Positions 7,765-13,804 of a stretch of DNA of 14,444 bases are shown in pieces (the stretch's first letter is position 1; the number at the start of each line of letters is the position of its first letter). Source of the stretch: Alphaproteobacteria bacterium. Lineage in GTDB: Bacteria; Pseudomonadota; Alphaproteobacteria; Rhizobiales; Hyphomicrobiaceae. A model generated the notes under the pieces. That model had not been told where the DNA came from and made no database searches. It saw only the letters and a program-made list of their open reading frames with translations. The DNA is taken from contig VBAB01000216.1 in NCBI GenBank assembly GCA_005888525.1, positions 1-14,444 of the forward strand, given 5' to 3'. The translations under genes were made by a program, and so were the position numbers.

Positions 7765-7817
7765 ATGGGGTGGCTAACGCAAGCTTAAGAGCGTTGCCTG
7801 TACCCTTCTCACCCCAT
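7765..7817 (+). promoter_or_regulatory. Inverted repeat that includes the start codon of the extensin-like gene
   Basis: ATGGGGTG (7765-7772) is perfectly complementary to CACCCCAT (7810-7817), and AACGC (7776-7780) to GCGTT (7791-7795) inside it. The right outer arm contains the first two bases of the ATG at 7816. No Shine-Dalgarno sequence is visible before that ATG. A folded leader could hide the start site, though a leaderless transcript is equally possible. Confidence 0.4.
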
Positions 7818-8484
7818 GTACCGCTTCCGCGTCTGTCTGGCATTGCTGCTGCCGGCTGTCCTGGCCCTCTTGGGCTGCAGCCAGACGCCGCAATTCATCG
7901 CCAAGGACGAGCCGTGGCGCGCGGACGAGGAGCGGGCCTGCCTCGCCGCCGGCATCGTGCGCGAGACCACCTTCGTGGCGGTCCGTGATTCCCTTGGCGG
8001 CCCGAGCGTGTGCGGGGCGCTGAGGCCTTTCAATGTTGCCGCCGCGGCCCAGGGCTCCGTGCAGCTGCGGCCCGCCGCCTTGCTGCGCTGCCCGATGGTG
8101 CCGGCGGTCGATCGCTGGGTGGAGCGCGTGGTCGTCCCGGCCGCGCGCTATCATCTGGGCGCCGCCGTGGTCGAGCTCAAAGTAGCCGCCTCCTATTCCT
8201 GCAGACCGATGAACAACGTCGACGGCGCACATCTCTCCGAGCATGGCCACGCCAACGCCATCGACATTGCGGCTTTCGTCCTGGCCGACGGACGCGCGGT
8301 CGATGTCAAGAGCGGCTGGTGGGGCGGGCTGCGCGAGCGCAATTTCCTGCGCGACGTGCATCGCGGGGCGTGCGGCGTCTTCACGACCGTGCTCGGCCCG
8401 GCCTACGACCTCAATCACCGCGACCACTTCCACCTGGACCTCGCCCGTCATGGCCGCGACGGCGAGGGCCGCATCTGCAAGTAG
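7816..8484 (+). CDS. Extensin-like family lipoprotein (putative peptidase-like)
   Basis: A 222-residue protein. The first 20 residues are a hydrophobic signal ending in LALLG followed by C21, a plausible lipobox, so it is probably a lipoprotein. The extensin-like C-terminal domain shows SEHGHANAIDI (141-151) and DHFHLDLA (203-210). H143, H145, D150, H204 and H206 match the metal-site layout of D-Ala-D-Ala carboxypeptidase-type (M15) folds. Family members in Hyphomicrobiales carry this same combination and are usually annotated only as extensin family proteins. A role in peptidoglycan trimming or binding is reasonable but is inferred. The ATG at 7816 lies in a potential hairpin. It ends with TAG. 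It is followed by a small hairpin and then the broken MFS gene. Confidence 0.88.
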   Translation: MYRFRVCLALLLPAVLALLGCSQTPQFIAKDEPWRADEERACLAAGIVRETTFVAVRDSLGGPSVCGALRPFNVAAAAQGSVQLRPAALLRCPMVPAVDRWVERVVVPAARYHLGAAVVELKVAASYSCRPMNNVDGAHLSEHGHANAIDIAAFVLADGRAVDVKSGWWGGLRERNFLRDVHRGACGVFTTVLGPAYDLNHRDHFHLDLARHGRDGEGRICK

Positions 8485-8494
8485 CGCACCCCTT

Positions 8495-8518
8495 CTGCCG
8501 ACAGAGAATAGCCGGCAG
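8495..8518 (+). terminator. Possible hairpin after the extensin-like gene
   Basis: CTGCCG (8495-8500) pairs with CGGCAG (8513-8518) around a 12-base loop, 10 bases after the stop codon. There is no following T-run, so termination is uncertain. Confidence 0.3.
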
Positions 8519-8534
8519 TGAGCGGAGTACGAGC

Positions 8535-8615
8535 ATGGCTGTCGTGCAGGGCTGCGTGCGCCCTCGACAAACCGCGATCCGCCCCCTAGCCATGGCCGAT
8601 GGCCCGTGCCGCTGA
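8535..8615 (+). CDS. Possible leader ORF overlapping the MFS start
   Basis: A 26-codon frame, starting ATG at 8535 and ending TGA at 8613-8615, overlaps the start of the MFS gene (ATG 8599) by 17 bases. GGAG at 8524-8527 sits 7 bases before the ATG, a better ribosome binding site than the one before the MFS start. The peptide (MAVVQGCVRPRQTAIRPLAM...) resembles nothing known. It could serve translational coupling, or be chance; GC-rich DNA makes such frames common. Confidence 0.25.
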   Translation: MAVVQGCVRPRQTAIRPLAMADGPCR

Positions 8616-9796
8616 AGAACACTCTGAACGCGCGCCCGCGGGCGAGACGCCGAAGCGCGCCATCGCCCTGCTGGCGCTGGCCGCGTTCGCCAGTGCCGCG
8701 AACTTGCGCGTGTGCGATCCGCTGCTGCCGCAGATCGCCGGCGAGCTTGGCGGTGACGGCCTTCGCGTTGGCTTACGGCGTATTCCAGGTGGTGGTCGGG
8801 CCGCTCAGCGACGCGCGCGGACGGCTCAACATGGTCGTGCTGGGCTCCATCTGGGCCGGCATTGCCAGCGTGATCTCCGCCAGCATGCCGACGCTCGGGC
8901 CGCTGGTGGTGGCGCGCTTCCTGGCTGGTGCCGGAGCCGCCGCCGTCATTCCCGTGGCGATCGCCTGGATCGGCGACGTCGTGCCCTACGAGCGACGCCA
9001 ACCGGTGCTTGCGCGCTATGTCTCGGGGCAGATCCTGGGCATCGTCTTCGGACAGGCCGCGGGCGGGCTGCTGGGCGAGCTGATCGGCTGGCGCGCCACC
9101 TTGGTCGTGCTGGGCATCGTGCATATGGTTGCCGGCCTGCTGCTGCTCGGCGAGATGCGCCGCCTCGAAGCCGGCGTGCCGGCTCCGGGTGGCGCGCGCT
9201 GGCGCCATTCCGCCGCCTCCGCCTACAGCGTGCTGCAGGATCGCTGGGCGCGCACGGTTCTGATCAGCGTGTTCATCGAAGGCCTGGCGATGTTCGGCGG
9301 TCTCGCTTACGTCGGGGCGGACCTGCACCAGCGCTTCGGCCTGAGCCTGGGCGTGGTGGGCGCCCTACTGGCCTCGTTCGGCGCCGGGGCGCTCTTCTAT
9401 TCCATCACTGCGGGCCGCATGGTGAAGCGGCTCGGCCAGCCGGGCCTGGCAGCGTTCGGTGCCGTCGCGCTCGCCGCCGGCTATGCCACGCTCGCCTTCA
9501 TGCAGTGGCCGTGGCTCGCCGTTCCCGCCATCGCCCTCATCGGTCTGGGCTTCTACATGCTGCACAACACGCTGCAGACCAATGCCACGCAGATGGCGCC
9601 CGAGGCTCGCGGGCTTTCCATGTCGCTCTTCGCCTTCGCGCTGTTCTCGGGCCAGTCGGCGGGTGTCGCGCTGGCCGCGCCTATGATGGACCGCTACGGC
9701 GGGGAGCCGATATTCCTGCTCGCCTCCGTGATCATCCTCACCATCGCCTTCTGGTTTCGCCGGCAGCTGATGATGCGCATGCGCACGCCCGCCTGA
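8599..9796 (+). pseudogene. MFS (DHA1-type) transporter, frameshifted after first helix
   Basis: The gene starts at ATG 8599 and reads MARAAEEHSERAPAGETPKR, then the first helix and DPLLPQIAGELG, a normal MFS N-terminus. From about 8753 the protein continues in the next frame as VTAFALAYGVFQVVVGPLSDARGRL (motif A region, split here) and runs with the expected further helices to TGA at 9796. Neither frame alone gives a complete transporter: the first frame becomes Arg/Ala-rich noise after GELG, and the second is noise before ASLAVTAF. The junction is at 8741-8752. Helices 2-12 are intact, with a PYERR loop (DVVPYERRQPVLARY). This is a drug/H+ antiporter-type exporter by family. Taken as given it is a pseudogene; a one-base sequencing insertion or a larger non-triplet deletion would both explain it. 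It converges on the DUF995-like gene. Confidence 0.85.
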
Positions 9797-9817
9797 AGCG
9801 GAACGGAGGCTTTGTGA

Positions 9818-9831
9818 GCGCCGATCGGCGC
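9818..9831. terminator. 14-base palindrome between convergent genes
   Basis: GCGCCGATCGGCGC is a perfect palindrome in the 90-base gap between the convergent MFS and DUF995-like genes. Such positions often hold bidirectional terminators, but there is no T-run on either side and no loop, so it may equally be a protein-binding site or chance. Confidence 0.3.
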
Positions 9832-9886
9832 AAGGTTGAAATCTATGCGGTCCTGCAGGGTCGCTCGGCCATCGATGTGCGCCGCA

Positions 9887-10738
9887 TCAGCGCGTTTCGA
9901 TGCCTGTTCTTGCCAGGCGCTGGAGAGGCGGCTCGGCTGCGAGGCATGCGTTGGCGGGCGATGACAGCCCGCCGCCGGCATAGGGAAGGCGCGCCAACTG
10001 CACCAGCTGGGGTATCGCGTCCGTTTCGGTTTCGCTCGACAGCGGCGCGCGACACCAGTCATCAGTCTGCGCTATGTGGGCCGGATGTTCTCGTGCCGCC
10101 GACAGCGGCTCATGCGCGGCGGGGGGCCTCGGCTCGGCACCCATGCCGCCTGCCGGCGAGTGCAGCGCAGATCGCGCAGTCACAGGGGCTGGTCGTGGCG
10201 GGGTCGGCTTCGGTGCCCGGTGCACCTCCGCGGGAAATGCGACGGCGCTTGCCGTTGCCATGGTCTCAGGCCGCTCGGTAGCCACGAGCGATTGGCCGAG
10301 CTTTGGGGATGGTACGGGACCGCCGAGCCCACGGGGCGCTGCATCGGTCCCGACCGGGAGGCCAGATGCGATGGTGGCTGTTCCGCTCAATCCGTCATCG
10401 CGGCGCCAAAGGATCTTGTTGCCGTCCTGCTTCAGCTGCATGCAGCTAGGCTCCGCGTCGAGCCACTTGAACCACTTCTGACAGAGCTTGCCGTTGGCTA
10501 CCCACCAGCGCCCGCGATCCGCCTGAGCGCCCAGGAAATACTCGAGGACCCCGGCCTTGCCGGACATCAGGCCGTTGCCGTGATAGGTGATTGGAATTGC
10601 CACGCCGAAGGGCGTGTCGAGGTGCACGGTCTTGCCCGTAACCGTTTGCTTCAACCCCTCGTCGCCGAGATCCACCGGTTGGGCGGATGCCGGTCCGCCG
10701 GCGACTACGCACACTGCGGCCAAGATCAAACAACGCAT
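9887..10738 (-). CDS. Exported DUF995-like protein with Pro/Ala-rich tail
   Basis: A 283-residue protein. The start chosen is ATG 10738, because MRCLILAAVCVVAGGPASAQ is a good signal peptide; the frame stays open further upstream without protein-like character. Residues 35-122 match the DUF995 pattern: GVLEYFLG, then DRGRWWVANGKLCQKWFKWLD, with C86 and C99 likely forming a disulfide, and LKQDGNKILWRRDDGLSGTATI. From about residue 125 to the end it is rich in Pro, Ala, Arg and Thr and has no recognisable domain. DUF995-like proteins are normally near half this length, so the tail is either a genuine low-complexity extension or lineage-specific read-through. The function of the family is unknown; export to the periplasm is clear. 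It is divergent from the TetR gene across a 210-base gap. Confidence 0.75.
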   Translation of the reverse strand: MRCLILAAVCVVAGGPASAQPVDLGDEGLKQTVTGKTVHLDTPFGVAIPITYHGNGLMSGKAGVLEYFLGAQADRGRWWVANGKLCQKWFKWLDAEPSCMQLKQDGNKILWRRDDGLSGTATIASGLPVGTDAAPRGLGGPVPSPKLGQSLVATERPETMATASAVAFPAEVHRAPKPTPPRPAPVTARSALHSPAGGMGAEPRPPAAHEPLSAAREHPAHIAQTDDWCRAPLSSETETDAIPQLVQLARLPYAGGGLSSPANACLAAEPPLQRLARTGIETR

Positions 10739-10803
10739 CAACAGAAGACCCCCGTCATTCCGTCTGCACAAGCCTTTCATAGACTCCGCAAACGGCTGGA
10801 TTG

Positions 10804-10820
10804 CGGCCCGATTCGGGCCG
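10804..10820. promoter_or_regulatory. 17-base palindrome, candidate TetR operator
   Basis: CGGCCCGA-T-TCGGGCCG is an 8+1+8 perfect palindrome in the 210-base gap between the divergent DUF995-like and TetR genes. TetR-family repressors commonly bind such palindromes beside their own gene. The size and place fit; no binding is shown. Confidence 0.4.
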
Positions 10821-10865
10821 TTTGCCACAAACAAGGCGATCTTCGCACCGTGCCACCGAATTAGT

Positions 10866-10888
10866 TGCCAGAGTCTTAATGGCTGGCA
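10866..10888. promoter_or_regulatory. Second inverted repeat upstream of the TetR gene
   Basis: TGCCAG (10866-10871) and CTGGCA (10883-10888) are 6-base complementary arms with an 11-base spacer, 60 bases before the TetR start. The spacer includes the A/T-rich TCTTAAT, which could overlap a -10 region. This is weaker than the 17-base palindrome nearby. Confidence 0.25.
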
Positions 10889-10948
10889 GCCGATGCGGGA
10901 GCGGCCGATGTGTGCATCGGGGGGCGGTTTGAGCTAGAACCTCTGATC

Positions 10949-11599
10949 ATGAGTTGGACGGGCCGCGGCGGGCGGCGCAGCTACCATCACGGCAACCTGC
11001 GCGAGGCGCTGATCAGCGCGGCGCTGGATCTGATTGCACAGAAGGGACCAGCGGGGTTCACCTTCGCCGAGGCCGCGCGGGCTGCCGGGGTCAGCCCGGC
11101 CGCGCCCTACCGGCATTTCCGCGACCGCGACGCGCTCATGGCCGACGTCGCGCTGCGCGGTTTCCAGCACTTCGAGCGGCGCTTGACGGCAGGCTGGGAT
11201 GAGGGCCGCCCCAGCCCGCTCACCGCCCTCGAGCGCATGGGCGGCGCCTATCTCGCCTTCGCGCGCGAGGAGCCCGCCTATTTCTCCGCCATGTTCGAGG
11301 CTGGACTGCCGGTTGCCGAGCATCGTGACCTGCAGGAGGCGGGCGACCGGGCGTTCGGCGTGCTGCGCCAGGGCTGCGAGGCCATCGTCGCCGCCCTGCC
11401 ACCCGGCAAGCGGCCGCCCGCCATGATGATGGCGCTGCACTTCTGGGCGCTGTCGCATGGCATCGCCAGCCTGTTTGCGCGCGGCGACGCGGCCCGGCGT
11501 GCGCTGCCCATGACGCCCGAGGAGCTGCTGGAGGCCGCCACTTTGGTTTACCTGCAGGGCCTGGGGATTACGGCGAAGGCCGGGGGGAGCGCCGCGTAG
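10949..11599 (+). CDS. TetR/AcrR-family regulator with WHG C-terminal domain
   Basis: A 216-residue regulator. The N-terminal DNA-binding part begins YHHGNLREALISAALDLIAQ (12-31), followed by the helix-turn-helix FTFAEAARAAGVSPAAPYRHFRDRDALM (37-64, quoted in part elsewhere). The C-terminal half carries W166-x3-H170-G171 in FWALSHGIASLF, the signature of the WHG class of TetR ligand-binding domains. These proteins are dimeric, and small molecules release them from the operator. The ATG at 10949 is favoured because YHHGNL normally lies about 10 residues from the start; a GTG at 10910 would add 13 residues. Targets may be its own promoter, the divergent DUF995-like gene, or the ABC exporter on the same strand 261 bases downstream. 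The last would be a typical pairing, but is inferred. It ends in TAG. Confidence 0.9.
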   Translation: MSWTGRGGRRSYHHGNLREALISAALDLIAQKGPAGFTFAEAARAAGVSPAAPYRHFRDRDALMADVALRGFQHFERRLTAGWDEGRPSPLTALERMGGAYLAFAREEPAYFSAMFEAGLPVAEHRDLQEAGDRAFGVLRQGCEAIVAALPPGKRPPAMMMALHFWALSHGIASLFARGDAARRALPMTPEELLEAATLVYLQGLGITAKAGGSAA

Positions 11600-11653
11600 T
11601 GCAGGATCGCTTCAAATGGAATCGCTTGCCCAGAATTCAACGTGCGGCTGAAG

Positions 11654-11744
11654 CGTGAATCCTGCTCTACTTCTCTAGTTTAGAGCGAGATTCACGTTCC
11701 TGGATGAAAGCCCCAGTGCTTCCATCAGGAACGATCTCGCTCTA
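11654..11744. repeat. Three-armed inverted repeat before the ABC operon
   Basis: Arm A, CGTGAATCCTGCTCTA (11654-11669), pairs with arm B, TAGAGCGAGATTCACG (11681-11696), with two mismatches. Arm B and its extension (11681-11710) also pair with 11719-11744: TAGAGCGAGAT with ATCTCGCTCTA (11734-11744) perfectly, GTTCCTG (11696-11702) with CAGGAAC (11726-11732), then further pairs around an 8-base loop, leaving a small internal bulge. The A-B and B-C hairpins exclude each other. It could be a dispersed palindromic element or MITE of the type frequent between genes in Hyphomicrobiales, or an RNA switch. No T-run follows. Confidence 0.7.
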
Positions 11745-11860
11745 GGACCTTGCCGGCGTCTCGCCCGATCCTATATGGCGATGGCTCGCGCAGGCGTCAC
11801 AGGCAGCCATTGGCAATGGCGGTCGACAAGACCCGAAATACGCACGGCACCAATCGCTCC

Positions 11861-12787
11861 ATGGCACCCGTCATCTCCGTCGCGAATCTCTCCAAGACCT
11901 ACGCTTCCGGGTTCCAGGCTCTCAAGGGCATCAACCTGGAGATACAGGACAGCGAGATATTCGCGCTGCTCGGCCCCAATGGGGCCGGCAAGACGACTTT
12001 GATCGGCATCATCTGCGGCATCGTCAATCCGAGCGAAGGCGCGGTGTCGGTTGCCGGCCACGACATCATCGCCTCGTATCGGGCGGCCCGCTCGATGATC
12101 GGCCTCGTCCCTCAAGAGCTGGCGACGGACGCCTTCGAGACTGTGTGGGCCACGGCCTCGTTCAGCAGGGGCCTGTTCGGCAAGAAGGCCAACCCCGCCC
12201 ACATCGAGAAGGTGCTCAAGGAGCTGTCCTTGTGGGACAAGAAGGACAGCAAGATCATCACGCTTTCCGGCGGCATGAAGCGCCGGGTCATGATCGCCAA
12301 GGCCCTCTCGCATGAGCCGCAGATCCTGTTCCTCGACGAGCCCACTGCCGGTGTCGACGTCGAGCTGCGCAAGGACATGTGGGAGGTCGTGCGCGCACTG
12401 CGGGCATCCGGCGTGACGATCATCCTCACCACTCACTACATCGAGGAGGCCGAGCAGATGGCCGACCGGATCGGGGTGATCAACCACGGCGAGCTCATCC
12501 TGGTCGAGGACAAGGACGAGCTGATGCGCAAGCTCGGCCGGAAGCAGCTCACCCTCAATCTGCACAACCGGCTGGCTGCCATTCCGCCGGGCCTGGAGGG
12601 CCGCGGCCTGGAGCTGTCGGCGGACGGCAGCGAGCTCGTCTACACCTACGATACGCGGGCCCAGCGCACGGGGATAACGACTTTGCTCAAGGACCTCAGC
12701 GCCGCCGGCATCACCTTCCGGGACCTCAACACGACGCAAAGCTCGCTCGAGGACATCTTCGTCAACCTGGTGCGTCAATCGAAATGA
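11861..12787 (+). CDS. ABC-2 type exporter, ATP-binding subunit
   Basis: A 308-residue ATPase from the ATG at 11861 (MAPVISVANLSKTY). Seen: Walker A GPNGAGKT (38-45), Q-loop Q85 in GLVPQEL, signature LSGGM (135-139), Walker B ILFLDE (155-160), D-loop AGVD, and H-loop H192 in TTHYIEEAEQMADR. The C-terminal tail with LNTTQSSLEDIFVNLV is typical of the DrrA/NodI-like export group, which works with a separate ABC-2 permease. No strong ribosome binding site precedes 11861; an in-frame ATG at 11816 would add 15 residues of no family character. The stop overlaps the permease start as ATGA (12784-12787), so the two are translationally coupled. It hydrolyses ATP at the inner face of the membrane to drive export of an unidentified substrate, perhaps a drug, lipid or polysaccharide. 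Confidence 0.93.
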   Translation: MAPVISVANLSKTYASGFQALKGINLEIQDSEIFALLGPNGAGKTTLIGIICGIVNPSEGAVSVAGHDIIASYRAARSMIGLVPQELATDAFETVWATASFSRGLFGKKANPAHIEKVLKELSLWDKKDSKIITLSGGMKRRVMIAKALSHEPQILFLDEPTAGVDVELRKDMWEVVRALRASGVTIILTTHYIEEAEQMADRIGVINHGELILVEDKDELMRKLGRKQLTLNLHNRLAAIPPGLEGRGLELSADGSELVYTYDTRAQRTGITTLLKDLSAAGITFRDLNTTQSSLEDIFVNLVRQSK

Positions 12788-13545
12788 ATCTCTACGCCAT
12801 AAAAGCGATCTACCTGTTCGAGATGGCGCGCACCTGGCGCACGCTCATGCAGAGCATCGTCTCGCCAGTGCTCTCGACCTCGTTGTATTTCGTGGTGTTC
12901 GGCGCCGCTATCGGCTCGCGCATCGCCGAGATCGACGGCGTCAGCTACGGGGCGTTCATCGTCCCCGGTCTCGTGATGCTGTCGCTGCTGACGCAGAGCA
13001 TCGCCAATGCCTCGTTCGGGATCTACTTCCCGAAATTCGTGGGCACGATCTACGAGCTGCTGTCGGCGCCGATCTCCCCGCTCGAGATCGTGCTCGGCTA
13101 CGTCGGCGCTGCTGCTACCAAGTCCGTCATCCTCGGATTGATCATCCTGGCCACGGCGGGATTGTTCGTGCCGCTGCGGATCGCGCATCCGTTCTGGATG
13201 ATCGCGTTCCTGGTTCTGACGGCGACCACATTCAGCCTGTTCGGCTTCATCATCGGCATATGGGCCGACGGCTTCGAGAAGCTGCAGGTCATCCCCTTGC
13301 TGGTCATCACTCCGCTGACGTTCCTCGGCGGCAGCTTCTACTCGGTGAGCATGCTGCCGCCGTTCTGGCAGACCGTGACGATGTTCAATCCCGTCGTCTA
13401 CCTGATGAGCGGGTTCCGCTGGAGCTTCTACGACATCGCCGACGTGGGCGTGGGCGTGAGCCTGGCGATGACGCTGGCGTTCCTCGCTTCGTGCCTGGGG
13501 ATCGTGTGGTGGATTTTCCGCACCGGGTACCGCCTCAAGGCGTGA
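12784..13545 (+). CDS. ABC-2 type exporter, permease subunit
   Basis: A 253-residue membrane protein in a frame overlapping the ATPase stop by four bases (ATGA). It has the layout of ABC-2 permeases: N-terminal amphipathic part MNLYAIKAIYLFEMARTWR, then about six hydrophobic segments: SPVLSTSLYFVVFGAAIG; the YGAFIVPGLVMLSLLTQS region; SVILGLIILATAGLFV; MIAFLVLTATTFSLFGFIIG; LLVITPLTFLGGSFYSV; and VSLAMTLAFLASCLGIVWW. The stretch TPLTFLGGSFYSVSMLPPFW and the following NPVVYLMSGFR are conserved marks of the DrrB/NodJ type. It forms the membrane path for the ATPase encoded just upstream. It is intact, ends in TGA, and is followed by REP-like hairpins that could end the transcript. The substrate is not identifiable. 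Confidence 0.93.
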   Translation: MNLYAIKAIYLFEMARTWRTLMQSIVSPVLSTSLYFVVFGAAIGSRIAEIDGVSYGAFIVPGLVMLSLLTQSIANASFGIYFPKFVGTIYELLSAPISPLEIVLGYVGAAATKSVILGLIILATAGLFVPLRIAHPFWMIAFLVLTATTFSLFGFIIGIWADGFEKLQVIPLLVITPLTFLGGSFYSVSMLPPFWQTVTMFNPVVYLMSGFRWSFYDIADVGVGVSLAMTLAFLASCLGIVWWIFRTGYRLKA

Positions 13546-13605
13546 CAAAATACTGACCCCTGGCTCCACACGCTGCGGCCCTCGCGTGCCCCGCCCTCCA
13601 ACCCC

Positions 13606-13666
13606 GTGCTGAGCTTGTCGAAGCACGTTTGGAGTGCGCGGCGCGCCCTTCGACAGGCTCAGGGCG
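13606..13666. repeat. Pair of REP-like palindromic repeats
   Basis: GTGCTGAGCTTGTCGAAGCAC (13606-13626, arms GTGCT/AGCAC) and the inverted copy CGCCCTTCGACAGGCTCAGGGCG (13644-13666, arms CGCCCT/AGGGCG) share the core TGAGCYTGTCGAAG in opposite orientation. This core is a dispersed intergenic repeat known from many GC-rich proteobacteria. Translated, it gives familiar junk such as PEPVEGRA and LSLSKG, which is why a long minus-strand frame here is spurious. It lies 60 bases after the permease stop and may act as a transcript end or stabiliser. Confidence 0.8.
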
Positions 13667-13804
13667 AGGTCGTGATTGCATCGACCCGCATGCCTCACCA
13701 CGAGTCGGCCGCGCTGAGGCGCACCGGCAGCGACAATCTCGTTTCCGCTGCAAGCGTCCCGGACTATGCTGATGGTGGTTTTCCGCTTTTGACGAGGTAC
13801 GCCC

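Noticed and set aside
8411..9328. Minus-strand frame of 305 residues
   Set aside because: It is antisense to the MFS gene and shows no domain or signal.
8750..10281. Continuation of the MFS first frame to 10281
   Set aside because: After GELG the translation is Arg/Ala-rich noise, while the neighbouring frame carries the transporter helices; the second part is antisense to the DUF995-like gene.
11771..12778. Minus-strand frame of 335 residues
   Set aside because: It is antisense to the ABC ATPase, which has all the expected motifs.
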